Made by a program: the position numbers and the translations under genes. This document shows positions 34,263-44,929 of a stretch of DNA of 64,000 nucleotides, one piece after another. The stretch lies in the NCBI GenBank assembly GCA_008704415.1, contig VXIS01000008.1, positions 1 through 64,000 on the forward strand. The letters run 5' to 3'. The notes below the pieces were generated by a model. It worked only from the letters and a program-made list of their open reading frames with translations. It had not been told where the DNA came from and searched no databases. The stretch comes from Sphaerosporella brunnea (lineage: Eukaryota; Ascomycota; Pezizomycetes; Pezizales; Pyronemataceae). Position 1 is the first letter of the stretch; every line of letters starts with the position of its first letter.

Positions 34263-35063
34263 ATGAATAACGATGACGGCATTCCCGCCTATCAGCGATC
34301 CACAGTTGCCAGTCGCCGGCGGATAGCTATTGGGCCTGCTCTGTCACGGCCACCACGTCGTCCGGTGACCGCAGGAGTGTAAGTACACCGTGTGCTGAGC
34401 AAGCCGTGGCCTCAACGATTCACGCTGACCAGTTCCAGTCGCGCTGCTCAGCGGCAGGACTCGAGCCATGCTCCTCCGCTGACTGGACATCGCACCGTCC
34501 CCACACAAGCCGCTGGTGCAGTTGCCGCCGCTGCCGACAGTGCTCTCAGCTTCCACCGTGCCCAACGCAGCACCTCCGCGCTGATTCCTCCAGTTTCTCG
34601 CCCCCCCCGAAGACCAGCCATTCAGCAGTCCAGGCCACGTGCTCCGCCCCTGAACAATCGATTCACCGCAGGGGGGAACTACACCGCTCCTCGGGTTCTC
34701 GCTTTCAGCAACAGCGCTCTGGCACCGCACAAAGCTCAACGACCGAGAAAGGCCGACTCCGCCGCGGACACAGACACACACCGGCGCCTGTTCACCCCAC
34801 TAGCCGTGGCGCCCGTCGCTGCCCCCACACCAGCCGTCCCGCAGCCAGTGGCACAGATTGCTCAGCTATCGTCTCGACCTGCCCCTGCCTACGTGTGCTC
34901 TGATCCATTCGCACCGCCTTTCACTCGCCCAAAGACTCCGTACCGCCTGCAGCATGGGATCATCCGCGCACGGGATCTCCCAGCCGACTGGCCATTTGTT
35001 GTTCCTGGCCCTGTATCTCGCGACGGTCGCCCCAGCCGCGAGCGTGTCAAAGATCGCTTGTGA
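34263..35063 (+). CDS. Two-exon proline/arginine-rich protein, apparently intact
   Basis: ATG 34263, in the context GACACCATGAAT, opens exon 1 (34263-34378). A 54-bp intron (34379-34432) has a GTAAGT donor, a CGCTGAC branch point and a CCAG acceptor. Exon 2 (34433-35063) continues in phase without a stop for 209 codons, giving about 248 residues. SRPPRRP occurs twice (residues about 28-34 and again about 40 residues into exon 2). The middle is rich in Pro, Ala, Ser and Arg and probably disordered; the C-terminus is better ordered, with DPFAPPFTRPKTPYRLQHGI and RDLPADWPFVVPGPVSRDGR. No signal peptide or membrane segment. Family unknown; a role cannot be assigned. It is the cleanest gene model in the window. 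Confidence 0.6.
34379..34432 (+). other. Intron of the 34.3-kb gene
   Basis: 54 bp, donor GTAAGT, branch CGCTGAC nine bases before the acceptor CCAG. It joins a phase-2 codon and preserves the frame across 631 bases of exon 2. Confidence 0.7.
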
Positions 35064-35089
35064 GAATACGGGCAGACATGCATAAATAC

Positions 35090-35660
35090 CGAAGGGAGGA
35101 GAGCAGTTCGCTGGGGCTTGGTTGGTTTGGCGGTCATGTAAATATGGCAATCCAGGGGACGGTTCAATTGTTGCGCAATTGACACCGTGGGAACGACGCG
35201 AATTGTCTGATGATAAGCAATGGCATGTCACAATGCTTGTCTCGGCGTCCGAACCTCGGTCGGCTTTCGCCGCCCATGATCCGGCAATCCGCGGTCCGAG
35301 ATATCCAGCGAATAGGTGTCGCGACCGAGCAATGAACGCAAAGTGATCGCCAAACAGGCAGACTGCGATGGGTCCGTCTAGCATCAGGTCCCATAAGGTG
35401 TTGGTGTCGTAAACGCTGGAGAGCGATGAGGACGGAGCCAATCCCAATGGGAGTTGTGCTGTGCTCCGTTTTACCACGTAATAGCCACGGTCTCGCAAGG
35501 TCTCGCAGAATTGCCTCGATCCAGAATACACCCTCAATATGCCTGCTTGGCAGTCATCCTCTTCGGAGATAAGTGAACAAAGGCTATGCATGCCTAGCAT
35601 CCGAACCAGTGTTCCTAAACGGCTGGGGCGGTCTGCAGGTCGGCGTGCACGGTCTGCCAT
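35090..35660 (-). CDS. Hypothetical minus-strand ORF, unrecognised
   Basis: A frame starting at 35660 stays open for 264 codons to 34866, overlapping the end of the plus-strand gene; only the part upstream of that gene is listed. It contains segments with globular character (GILRVYSGSRQFCETLRDRG, MLDGPIAVCLFGDHFAFIAR). No motif assigns a family. It may be a genuine exon convergent with the 34.3-kb gene or an antisense shadow. Confidence 0.28.
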
Positions 35661-35689
35661 AATCCAGTCGTGTCCGCGCTCGACAGAGA

Positions 35690-35775
35690 ACTGAGGCGAT
35701 CCAGTCTGCGATTGATCCAGGACCGGAAACCCTAGTGCATGAGTTCGGCAAACCGGACCAGCCTGCAGTCGTTAC
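35690..35775. mobile_element. hAT subterminal remnant
   Basis: GATCCAGTCTGCGATTGATCCAGGACCGG and CCGGACCAGCCTGCAGTC-type motifs here match the subterminal sequence of the hAT element at 18083. No termini or target duplication were found, so this is at most a fragment. Confidence 0.35.
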
Positions 35776-35888
35776 TTATGTGGTATTTATATGCCATGAG
35801 CCTGAACGTGCGAGCAGTGCGCGTCACGGTCGGCCCAACATACGCCGAAGAAAAAAATAATCTCAATCTTTGCCGCAGTGACTGCACC

Positions 35889-36152
35889 ATGACTGCCGCT
35901 CCTGATATCGCTCTTGCGATTGAATCTGGGTGCCACTCCATCGGCAATCCTAACATCGTCAGCCTTCCGGCGGGTGCGAACCCAAAACAACCACCTTCAA
36001 ACGTCCCCAACGCGATCAACGCACCGAGTCAACGCTTCAGCGTGTTTAGGAAACTGGCTATCGAGGAAGCTGCGGCGGATTCCCAACCAACTCCTCTAGA
36101 CCATGACTTACGGTTGGATCACTGGTACAGAAAGCAGGGGGCTCAACATTAG
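35889..36152 (+). CDS. Hypothetical 87-codon ORF
   Basis: ATG 35889 (context GCACCATGACTGCC) opens 87 codons ending at 36152; the frame extends upstream without a stop to 35739. It is hydrophilic, with an RFSVFRKLAIEEAAADSQP segment. No known motif. The good start context and even composition favour a coding region, perhaps a first exon. Confidence 0.3.
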   Translation: MTAAPDIALAIESGCHSIGNPNIVSLPAGANPKQPPSNVPNAINAPSQRFSVFRKLAIEEAAADSQPTPLDHDLRLDHWYRKQGAQH

Positions 36153-36630
36153 TCAGACCGGCGGGATGCGTTGAAATGTGTCCTGGAAGAAGCGTTGCTA
36201 GAGCCGTGGGCGGTCACAGATCTTGACCCCTTAAACATGCAACTGCAACGTCCACCGGATTCTTACGTCATAAACACCTATTTATCCTGCTGTCCAGGTG
36301 AACCATATAAAACACTAACTCGAGAACCACGCAGGTCTTGCAAGAAATACAGATTTGCAACAGAGCCACAAAACGGTAACACGGGTACTTACAGGAATCG
36401 CATAAACAGCCGCATACCACAGCGACACGTTGTGGATGTCCTGGAATCCTGATCTGCGCTCCGCAGCGGTGGTGGTTGATAATTGATCTGATGGACACAA
36501 TACCCTCATAGTGAGTTCGGACGTCGAGGGGACAGTGTGGGCGCGGTGTTGTGTTTTTTGGTGGTCGTCGCGCTGCCGCGGCCGAGTCCGTGATGACGGG
36601 TGCGCGGCTATGGTGTCTAGCGAAAATGTT

Positions 36631-36684
36631 TATCGCAATGGTGAACATCGTGACTGTTATCGCAATGGTGAACATCGTGACTGG
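36631..36684. repeat. 27-bp tandem duplication
   Basis: TATCGCAATGGTGAACATCG occurs at 36631 and again at 36658 with a period of 27 bp. No coding context is evident. Confidence 0.8.
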
Positions 36685-36799
36685 TGATGCAAATGTTAGA
36701 GGAACATAGGAGCAGGTAAAATTCTGAGGTCCTCAAATGCAAAGAGAGGAGGTCTTTTCGTTGGTATTGTCAACTACCACGTAGCCACATGATGTTAGC

Positions 36800-37667
36800 C
36801 AGTGTTGTCAGTAGCCAGCCCGCCCGGCCGGCTGCGTCGGACTGCGTCGGGCTGATCAAAAAGCCCGAACGTCTGCTTGGAGTCGTTTTGTGGGGGCTGG
36901 CTGTCGGGCTGGCTGGCTGCCTCGCCCTACACCAGCGAGCCCCAGCACAATCAATAATAAGCCCGCGCAGGTCTATCAGGAAAGTCGAAGAAGCAAGCGC
37001 ATGTTATTCAGTAAATCTATGGGTGCAAAAAAAAGGGAAAAAGAAAACGAAAAAAACAGCTACAGTTGTCCCTCCAAAATTTGACTTACCATGATGCAAT
37101 GATCCCCGAGACGTCCTAGTGACGCAAATATTCGACGGCTTCCCCACCACTGTTGTCAATCACGATGGAACTTCGTCCCATAGAGATAGATGTGGGAGGT
37201 CAGCGGCCGCTTTTTTGAGCTCCGTCCCTCAGTAGGAGTCCCGGTCAGAGGGTTCAGTTCGCGCTTCAAGTTTCGCCTTCTGTTTGGAATATTTATTCTC
37301 TCCCCGGTAATATCAGAAACAGCAGGGGGTTGAACAGAAGGAGACACCAATCGGCCGGCTGGGAGTTCGTACTGGGTCTCAACTTGTCCAGTATCCGGAG
37401 TATCTTGACTACTGTTTGACAGCTCGAACTCTGGGACCCGCTGGCTTCGGTGCTAAGGTGATGGCAGGACATAAGCGGGTAAAAAGACATTGTTTTCGGA
37501 GAATGCTAACAAGGGCCTGTGATACCACCCGCGCGCGCCCTCCCCCTCCGCTCCCCCGATGGCGTCACTGTGAATCACTCGCTCTATCAGCCGGGCTGTG
37601 GGCGGGCTGCATGGGATGCGACTTGGGCCGATCGAACAGCCGGCCGGGCCGGCTACTGACAACACTG
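36800..37667. mobile_element. hAT element, CAGTGTTGTCA variant, copy 3
   Basis: The 868-bp element starts CAGTGTTGTCAGTAGCCAGC and ends GGCTACTGACAACACTG, with perfect 8-bp duplications ATGTTAGC (36792-36799 and 37668-37675). The ends match the MITEs at 8199 and 26582 except for GTTGTC in place of GTTCTC. It is the longest of the three. On the minus strand about 37156-37440 a lysine/arginine-rich frame (ERINIPNRRRNLKRELNPL) might be a leftover of transposase N-terminal coding sequence, but no finger or catalytic motif is visible. Confidence 0.88.
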
Positions 37668-38978
37668 ATGTTAGCCATATCGTAGTATGTCGTTGTGACT
37701 TCACGCAGAGTTTAACGGGCTGCGTGTGGAAATCCAAACTACTGAGCGGCATCCATAGATAACCCTGGATGATAATGATAATCAACGAAATGTGAAGGTT
37801 ACGCGCAGTCGTCAATTTCTAAAGTCTCGGGCGCCGGCTGCATTTAATTTTTATTTACAGCAGCAGAACCATTACACTTCCTTTTGATCATCAATAAAGT
37901 TGTGTACAAACCCAAATCGTGACCGCGACGTCCAATGCCACCAATAGAAGACCCTCGACACCCACAACCTTACCACCCCTCCGGCCGCGTTGCTTAATTC
38001 CCAGACGATACGCTGTTTCACTTGTCCCTAGGATACGGAGACACCGCCCCGTGCCCACCACCACCGGTATCAAATCTTACGACCTCGCCCGAGCCTAGCC
38101 TGCGTATAAGAAGGTTCCGGCAGATTATCAGAAATACCTATATCAAATGTCAAAAGCTTCTCCGTGGAGGCAAAAGCTTGCAGGCACACGAGCGTCGCCA
38201 CCACCAAAAACTAGGTGTATCTAACACCGACATCGCGCAGCTGTATCTTCGAAACCAGAATAACGACCAGCCCATCTTAAAGGAAGACGCGCCCGGCTTT
38301 CCGTCTATCGGGGCGGTGTCTTGGTGCATCCGGGTCAGCAAATCTCTCTGCATCGCCGATATGGCGGACATATTCCACGCACAGTCTCGCAACCTTTGTC
38401 ACCCAACGTGAATCCCTGGTTTACCCCGACCGAAAGACACAACGTTTGCTGTTCCCACGGGCCCAGAACGGCTGGCGACATTTTTATCGACAAACTTTGG
38501 GATTGTCTCGGCCGCTGCAAATTAACTCGTGTGAGTTTAATTCGGATGATGCTGATCCGCTTCGCTTTAATCAATATTCCGGCTTGGGCAGTGCTTGATT
38601 CTGCACCGCCTCCAGAGCAAGCTCACATGCCACCCATCGAAATGCCATCGTTTCCTCGGTTGAATGATCCAGTTCCCTCTGGCCGGCGTGCAATCAACTG
38701 TCCGTGTCTAGCCCGGCTCAGGTCGAGAACAGCTTTGCTATACAGAGTTCAGAAGCGTTGAGTTTAGGTTCAGTGAGGGGATACGAGTCTAGATTCGATT
38801 TGGTTCTATGACTCGGGTTCCTGTATAGGAAGAGAATCGTATACTCAAAGGGCCCTCTATCCCGTTGTTACTTCCCTGCTTTCGTCACTGATCGTTTTCT
38901 CAGCATCCGCAATACACGTTGTGAGTATGTCGATCGTGGGTGCGATATCAATTCTCGTCCACGTCCTCTTACGCGTTT

Positions 38979-39322
38979 CGGTCTGGGCGGGCTCGTCTGG
39001 GTCTACCCCATCGTGTCTGTCTACGTCCTCGGTTCGGCCGCCGTCATCCTGTGGGTCTACCGTATCGCGCCGTCCATGTCCTCATTTCGGTCGGCTTGCT
39101 CGTGTGGGTCTACCCCCTCGTGTCCGTCTACGTCGTCGGCTCGGCCCCGTGATCATGTGGGTCTACCCCATGGTGTCCGTCTACGTCCTCGATTCGGCCG
39201 GCCTGATCGTGTGGATCTACCCCCTCGTCGCCGTCTACGTCTTCGTTTCGTTCGAATTGATCGTGTCGGTCTACCCCCTCGTGTCCGCTGTCTCGGTCAA
39301 CGTCCTTGGCCTCGCCCCGCTG
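38979..39322 (+). repeat. 54-bp coding-type tandem repeat, 18-residue hydrophobic unit
   Basis: Six units start at 39001, 39055, 39108, 39161, 39215 and 39269, with lengths 54, 53, 53, 54, 54 and 54, preceded by a partial unit from 38979. Each begins GTCTACCCC and translates in its own best frame to variants of VYPLVSVYVLGSAGLIVW. Such a unit could span a membrane. Two single-base deletions move the frame between units 2 and 4, so no continuous protein now covers all six. After the array the frame stays hydrophobic (LYVFTSILLCVPSALLFVFT). GTATGC...CCCCAG (from 39459) could be an intron downstream. Confidence 0.8.
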
Positions 39323-39748
39323 TATGTCTTCACCTCAATATTGTTATGTGTACCTTCGGCCCTCCTGTTTGTTTTCACACGTGGCTGTCGCAGTTTCGCG
39401 CTCCCGGTCTGGCTATCTACATTTCAGTTCATTGAACTCCGGCTTCCTCCCTGGAAGGTATGCCCAAAGAAGCTAACAACCCCAGGTGCAGGCTTGGCTC
39501 TGGTAGGTTTATAGGTCTTGTTCAAGCAAACTTCGTCTCTTGTATGTGCGCGCTAACCAACTGTTGACAGCCGGCTCTCCACTGCTCTGGCAGCGCGTCT
39601 TCGGAGGCAATCCGCGACCACCCGCTCGGTCGTTCCTCGTTGCAATTACACACTCGCTGCCACTATGCGCGTTCCAACTCCTACGCTGGCTCAGGCCATT
39701 CGCTACGCTCCTCGATACAATTCAGCCTCCTCTATGGCGAGATGTATA

Positions 39749-39841
39749 CGGTCATAAGGCAATGTGGTTAAGTGACTTTGTCAAGAGGCTGAGTGACTTC
39801 TCCACAGATCGAAGTGACTTTGCCACATTGCCTTAGTACCG
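39749..39841. mobile_element. 93-bp palindromic MITE, copy 2
   Basis: Starts CGGTCATAAGGCAATGTGG and ends CCACATTGCCTTAGTACCG, an almost perfect inverted pair. Same length and same three AGTGACTT motifs as the copy at 141-233. The left flank is GTATA and the right flank AGATAATA, compatible with a TA target. Confidence 0.7.
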
Positions 39842-42800
39842 AGATAATACGATATTGGTAAGTAAGACGCGGCCATCCGTTGTTCATTCATCTAGCCGTC
39901 CCACCCCTATACTCAATCTCGTCATAGCTGACTACCACTGTGGCTACTTGTTACTACAACCGTGTACAGTGGGTAACCCTCAGCCATGCATTGCTTTCAT
40001 TAACGTCTCCCCTCCGTATCCTCAACCTCTCTCGGCTCGTGTTACGGGCGATCCTCAGCTCTGAATTCTCTATCTAAACTGAACGTCGCTCCTGTTCTCG
40101 GTACAGCAGGCTGGCAATTTTACGATGATTCGGCATGATGTGCCGTTGTGAGTAATACCTATCCCGCGCTATTAAACCTCAGACCTCGTATCACGATAAC
40201 GAGTTGTGCGCTTATAGGAAACCTCAATTTTTTGGCCCCGCATTAAACTCCTGAGCGAGAACAGACTCCGGTATGACATCCCCAAGTCAGCGTGATCCGT
40301 TAGCTAATAGGATCCTCCAGTTTCCAAGCGGGACGTGTAAACGTATGCACTTGTGGTGGAAAGCCCCGGATTTCTGTTCTGCGAACGAATCTGTCTCCAG
40401 CTCTGACATCTCCATAACGTCATTTCGTACCACCGATCAGGTAGAACTCCCCTTCGGCAGTCTGTTTTCGCACTGGTATCGTGATATCGCGGTGATGGAG
40501 ATGAGCTTCGCCACCTCGATCCCCATTCCGTCATTGCACGGTCAGCGGCACCCCTTCGGCTGGCATCGGCTGCCGACTGCTCAAGGACCTTCCACCGTGA
40601 GCCGCCGCTGCGGCTGCCCAGATCGACACAATGCAATCAGACTACCCGACGTGAGGGATGTCGCCACACAGTTGCAGCCTCCGGTCGTCGCCGCTCAGTC
40701 TCCTGTCGTCGCAACCATCACCGCATATGGGACAATTCGATCTCCTAATCACGTACCAAATGGGACCGCATCCCTCATTGAGTGCGGTCAATCTCGAGCC
40801 CCTACAGGATCGGCATGCTGCCTGGGCGCTCACACCGGAAATGGTGCACCGTATGTAGGCCTACCACCTCCTCGGCTCTCCTAGGCACGGTTGCGCTGCG
40901 GCATGTAGGCATTGGGCTCCCAAGGGATCTCATGCATCTTCGGGCGTACGGCTGGTAGATATCACGCCTCCCTGGTGATATCCCGGATCTCGGAACCCAC
41001 GACCGGTCGGCATCCCGCGGCCGTGTCCTCCTGGACTCTTTCCCGGCGCCTACAGCCATCTAGTCGCCGCGGTCCCTCGGTCCATCCCTATTTTCACCTA
41101 ACGCGAGGCGCTTCCTCAAGTTCTGGGCTGACAGGCTCGCCCGGGTTCGGCCTCGCCGACACAATCTCACCCCTGCCTTAAGCGTCGTGTCCTCCCGTTG
41201 CGGGGATAACATGGCACGTCTTGCATTGCCCGGCTTCAGGTCTGAATTCGTGGTGGTAGCGCCAGAGCATGTATATGGCGTTTGGAATCGTCAACCAAAT
41301 GCCATTTCGCTGCTGGGGTATCCTCGCCACCGTTGTCTCTCGTCAGCCTTCTTGCTCCCGCCGACGGCTTTCCCTTCATGTCGGCTTCCCTCGCTGTTGT
41401 AACGGCGGATCGTCTCATCGCTCTCCCCCGTTGAACTCATAGTCACTTTTGTTGGCTCCCCGGCTGATCGACCACGCTGTCCACCTTTTCATTGACGGCG
41501 TAATATCGCGGCTTTACTAGCAAGTGCCTCAGTGGCGAGGACACCCCGGCTGCTTCCTTACAGTCCGGGCCTCTTGAGGGTTCCGTCCGCGCCCTCGCTG
41601 CTTCCCATACCCAACTGTCACCATGGCTGATGGTGGTGCTTGCGCAACCATGCCCGCCACCCTCAACCACGATCGCCTGCATTCGGGCACTTCCCTTTCT
41701 TCCCTGTCCACAGATACGCCTCTAACCCCCACATGCATTGATTCACTAACCGCCACTCGTTATCACCGTGTATACTCTAGATAAGCGGTGACGAAGCGCC
41801 CCTTTCCACACCCAATAGCCCCCTCATATCTGCATCCAGTTGTTTCTCTTGTTCACTGTCCACCTGCGTCGCGTGGTGAGGCCCATTTGCAAGGCTCCCG
41901 ATCACGAACATAGTACAAATAACCCGTGCCGACCTCGCAACTCGTTCAGAGAACGATGATCGTGACCGCTTGTACCGAACCCACCAATTCGTCCTTGCGC
42001 GCTGCTCGATCCACAATGAAATGATACACGCTGTTCCAACCACACAGCTTGTTGCGCCCCGCCCGGTATTGCCACTTTTATGGCGGCAAGGGACGTTACA
42101 AACCACAATAGCTCCATCTCGTTGTCAAGTTATATTGATCGTCATCACCACTATCCCACTCTAAACCGACATAGCTGCGGCGGAAAGGGGGTTGAAATTA
42201 ACTCTCCCGACTTGCACAAGGCATGTCGTCGGTTGGCCGGGGATTTGCAGGCGCGGCCGACCTCGACGGCAGTTTTGCGGGGAGGGCGGAGATGACGGTG
42301 GAGGGTGTCTGGGAGTGCGTCGTGCGAGATTTTACTCGTTCTCCATCACCGCGCACATGCGCGCCAATGGGGGTTTTCCCACTCATCCTGACTCCGAACT
42401 GTGACATCCGAACGCACGCCACGGCAAGGCAAGAGTGCGTTGATCAGAGGATAGTTCGTTGTCGAACTCACACCCCTTTCAGTCCCCGGATAGCCAGCCA
42501 GTGTCTCACTTCATTCCGCATGCCAGGAAGGTGAAGTTCATTCACCCACAAATCAAAGCGCGTCCTTGTCAGGCGCTTAGCCATGACGCTCGCAGACCGG
42601 GCCACCTAGGGCTTCCGTTGAACCGCCGGTGTCCATCGTTTCTACGGCTCTGAAGACATACCCTCTGATTTTCGCTGTGCGCTACTCTTAGCACCAGCCA
42701 CTCTTCAGCAGAACGCACTCACGCCACACAACCCCAATCGAAGTCTGTGCCGCGTGCAACTCTTTCTCCGCTGTAATGGGAATTATCGCGGCATCCTAGC

Positions 42801-43497
42801 CATGCATTGTGAACGGCATTTTAGAAGCAGCTAGGAGTCCCAGAAAGCTGGTCGCGCTGTAGAACGTCTCCCGATGGGCAGTCGGAGTACTACTTAACCC
42901 CTGCTTTGCAAATCGCTATCTGCGAATAGAAAAAATTTTTGCGGCCTCGGCTTTCTTATGTGGAATCCGTGTTTTGATTAGCCCAGGTCCATTCGTGCAC
43001 CGCCGACATACCGCTGATCACCCGATGTATTGAGGTGGGTAGCCCTGTTTCCCTGCTGCACCGCCTGGCGGTTCGGCTCTCACAAGGGGCGCCTCTCCGG
43101 CGCTCCAAGATCATCGTGTCACCCAGAGCCATATCTTCACCGCATGGTGGCAGGGTTAGTGGTAGGATTGGCTGACGATGCGATCTCACACCAGATGGGC
43201 CACAAAGCAGAGTTGCAATGGTAAAGGCGGAGCTTTGTTTCATGACAATGATTTGTGGTTGCCAACATTCTATCGTGAATTCAACCCGGTGAGCGGGATG
43301 ATAGCGGCATCATGAATGGGAGTATTGCTTTATCAGAAGCTATGAAGTTATTGCACCTCCGTATCACGAAGAATTTGCCTGGTGAATTCGAAGTTGCTTC
43401 TCGTGCCACTCTCCTTTCGCCACCTTCTCACCAATTTGCGTTTTCTCTCCCCCCCCCACTCGCCATCACTTCCCTCACTCCCATCCCATGAGGTCGC
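39842..43497. other. Stretch without firmly recognised genes
   Basis: The longest frames are at 40273-40884 (plus, 203 codons) and 42223-42534 (plus, 103 codons); neither has a motif or a splice chain. Sequence is GC-rich, which lengthens chance ORFs. No repeats or transposon ends were recognised. A C run lies at 43451-43458. Confidence 0.38.
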
Positions 43498-43941
43498 TTG
43501 ATGCGACGCCCAACCTCCCATCTCCCGAACGATGTCGTGCTTATTAAGTGTGAAAACTACACCTGCGACAACCCGCAACAGGAGATCATCGAGTTCGGGC
43601 CCCAGCCATTGACACATGAGGGGTGTCGCAAGACCGCGTACGTGGTTATCGTCGAGGAGGACTGTGAAAGCGAGCCGAACTTGGAGGTTCCGGTACAGAA
43701 GTCAAAGAAGGAACCGTCTACGCATCGGGGTAAGTTTTGGTGGAACTGCTTGCCCCTGAACATGGGCACAACGTGCATCATGAATTGCGGCGAGATCACA
43801 AGGCGGATGTACCGTAGTCAGAAGCGGGCCAAAGGGTTTTACCGAAGCGCAGGGCAAAGTAGCCATTTGATTACTTCAATTAACAACGCGTGGGATGTAC
43901 TGAATAGCTTTGTAGTTTCCCCCGCTGCCTCCTTCTCCTGA
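43498..43941 (+). CDS. Hypothetical ORF, 147 codons
   Basis: A plus-strand frame that is rich in charged residues (VIVEEDCESEPNLEVPVQKS) and cysteines (KCENYTCDN, WWNCLPLNMGTTCIMNCGE), unlike chance ORFs nearby. Four cysteines in the last segment might bind metal, but no known pattern fits. No intron or paralogue supports it, and a minus-strand gene ends close by. Confidence 0.3.
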   Translation: MMRRPTSHLPNDVVLIKCENYTCDNPQQEIIEFGPQPLTHEGCRKTAYVVIVEEDCESEPNLEVPVQKSKKEPSTHRGKFWWNCLPLNMGTTCIMNCGEITRRMYRSQKRAKGFYRSAGQSSHLITSINNAWDVLNSFVVSPAASFS

Positions 43942-44319
43942 CCGCGTGTTTCTTCCGCCGCCTTTCTTTCCGGTGGAAGTGTTGAGCGGGCCCCAACCCT
44001 CCCGCTCCTCCCAGCTCCATACTTTTGCTGGGTCCCAAGTCGTTTCGAGAGCGAATGCAGCACCAACTCCACGACCGTCATCCTCATCATCCGAAAGTCC
44101 AAGCCGACGACGAATCCGGCACCGGAGTGGTTCCGAAGTGTTGAGCGGGCCCCAACCCTCCCGCTCCTCCCAGCTCCATACTTTTGCTGGGTCCCAAGTC
44201 GTTCCGAGATGGAATATAATGACACCACGCTCCGCAGCAGCAAATCCGGCACCAGCTGCCCGAGCGTCATCGTCATCTCTGCGACCCGAATCGGTAAAGG
44301 TTGTTGCCATCGGCCACAA
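43876..44319 (-). CDS. Repetitive Trp/Glu-rich frame, probable 3' part of the adjacent minus-strand gene
   Basis: This frame begins within the end of the gene at 44273 and runs to 43876. It carries an acidic lead (RRDDDDARAAGAGF), then two copies of a 53-residue repeat whose core is TTWDPAKVWSWEEREGWGPL, then a basic GKKGGGRNTRSGEGG tail. The repeat period keeps the frame. It is shifted relative to the upstream exon, so either a further intron or a frameshift near 44280 would be needed to join them. The opposite strand also has a long frame here (43946-44584), a common artefact of codon-periodic repeats. Confidence 0.35.
   Translation of the reverse strand: MWPMATTFTDSGRRDDDDARAAGAGFAAAERGVIIFHLGTTWDPAKVWSWEEREGWGPLNTSEPLRCRIRRRLGLSDDEDDGRGVGAAFALETTWDPAKVWSWEEREGWGPLNTSTGKKGGGRNTRSGEGGSGGNYKAIQYIPRVVN
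43976..44209. repeat. 159-bp direct repeat, two units (third partial at 45684)
   Basis: A 75-bp block starting GAAGTGTTGAGCGGGCCCCA occurs at 43976-44050 and 44135-44209 with one or two differences; the period of 159 bp equals 53 codons. On the minus strand both units encode TTWDPAKVWSWEEREGWGPL. A shorter, diverged match (GTGGAGCGGGTCCCAACCC) is at 45684-45722 with a similar CGACGA-rich lead-in. Confidence 0.85.
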
Positions 44320-44772
44320 CGCGGAGACCAGCGAACACGGTGCGGTACCAAGTGCTCAGCGACAGGCGGTTAAAAGCAACGGTGAGGACCCTAGCCCACG
44401 CGGTCTTCGAACCAGTCGTCTTCTTGTGCTTGGGATGATAAATTTCCCATCCCTGGCCGATGATGAATATGACGAGCTTGATATGAAACTTCGGCTCGTT
44501 TCCTTCAGGGGGGGCGAGGCCGAACACGGCGTACTCTTCGGCGATTGTCATTCTGTCAGATGCAAGGTTAGCATTGCAAGGTAGCGGAGGACAGATCGAT
44601 TGACTCACGGGTTTTTGTTGTTTTGTCCGGGATTGCAGTTTCTTGAAAGTAGGTCATCTCCGAGATGGTATTTCCAAACCGGTAGAGGTTGATCGGTTGG
44701 GGAACTCTTCGGAAGCTGGCGAAGACGGACCGACAGTGGTCCAGGGGCCCCAATGTTGTTATGATTCCTCAT
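44273..44772 (-). CDS. Two-exon gene of unknown function
   Basis: ATG 44772 opens exon 1 (44772-44609; starts MRNHNNIGAPGPLSVRLR, contains LPVWKYHLGDDLLS). A 56-bp intron (44553-44608) has a GTGAGT donor, a GCTAAC branch point and a CTGACAG acceptor, and joins phase 2 to phase 2. Exon 2 reads MTIAEEYAVFGLAPPEG, FHIKLVIFIIGQGWEIYHPK and FNRLSLSTWYRTVFAGLRVV before TGA at 44273, for about 147 residues. The middle hydrophobic run is too short for a confident membrane helix. Unknown family. Immediately upstream another canonical intron (about 44823-44868) follows a small ORF, so this may be the 3' part of a longer gene. Confidence 0.5.
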
Positions 44773-44775
44773 TCA

Positions 44776-44924
44776 AACACAGATATGCGGCGCTCCACAG
44801 TGCGTTCAGGTACAGCTGCTAAGAAAGGTTGTCAGGGGGGTCAATAATCACGAGGGGGTGACTCACACGTCGGGACAGTAGCTGAAGACGGCGGAGCCGG
44901 CGAAGGAATGGAGAACACATCGCA
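44776..44924 (-). CDS. Small upstream spliced ORF (about 38 codons)
   Basis: A minus-strand ATG near 44924 starts MRCVLHSFAGSAVFSYCPD; a donor (GTGTGAGT) and an acceptor (CTTAG, preceded by CCTGACAAC) about 48 bp later lead in phase to QLYLNALWSAAYLCLNEES and a stop. The N-terminus has signal-peptide-like character. It could be an upstream ORF or a 5' exon set of the gene starting at 44772. Confidence 0.3.
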
Positions 44925-44929
44925 TTGGC

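Noticed and set aside
38979..39322. CRISPR-like array
   Set aside because: Units are contiguous 54-bp tandem repeats without unique spacers and have coding periodicity.
40273..40884. 203-codon plus-strand ORF
   Set aside because: GC-rich context, no motif, no splice support and competing frames on the other strand; not called as a gene.
43946..44584. Plus-strand 212-codon ORF over the 159-bp repeat
   Set aside because: The repeat period is a multiple of three, which opens frames on both strands; the minus strand has introns and more globular composition, so the plus frame is taken as a shadow.
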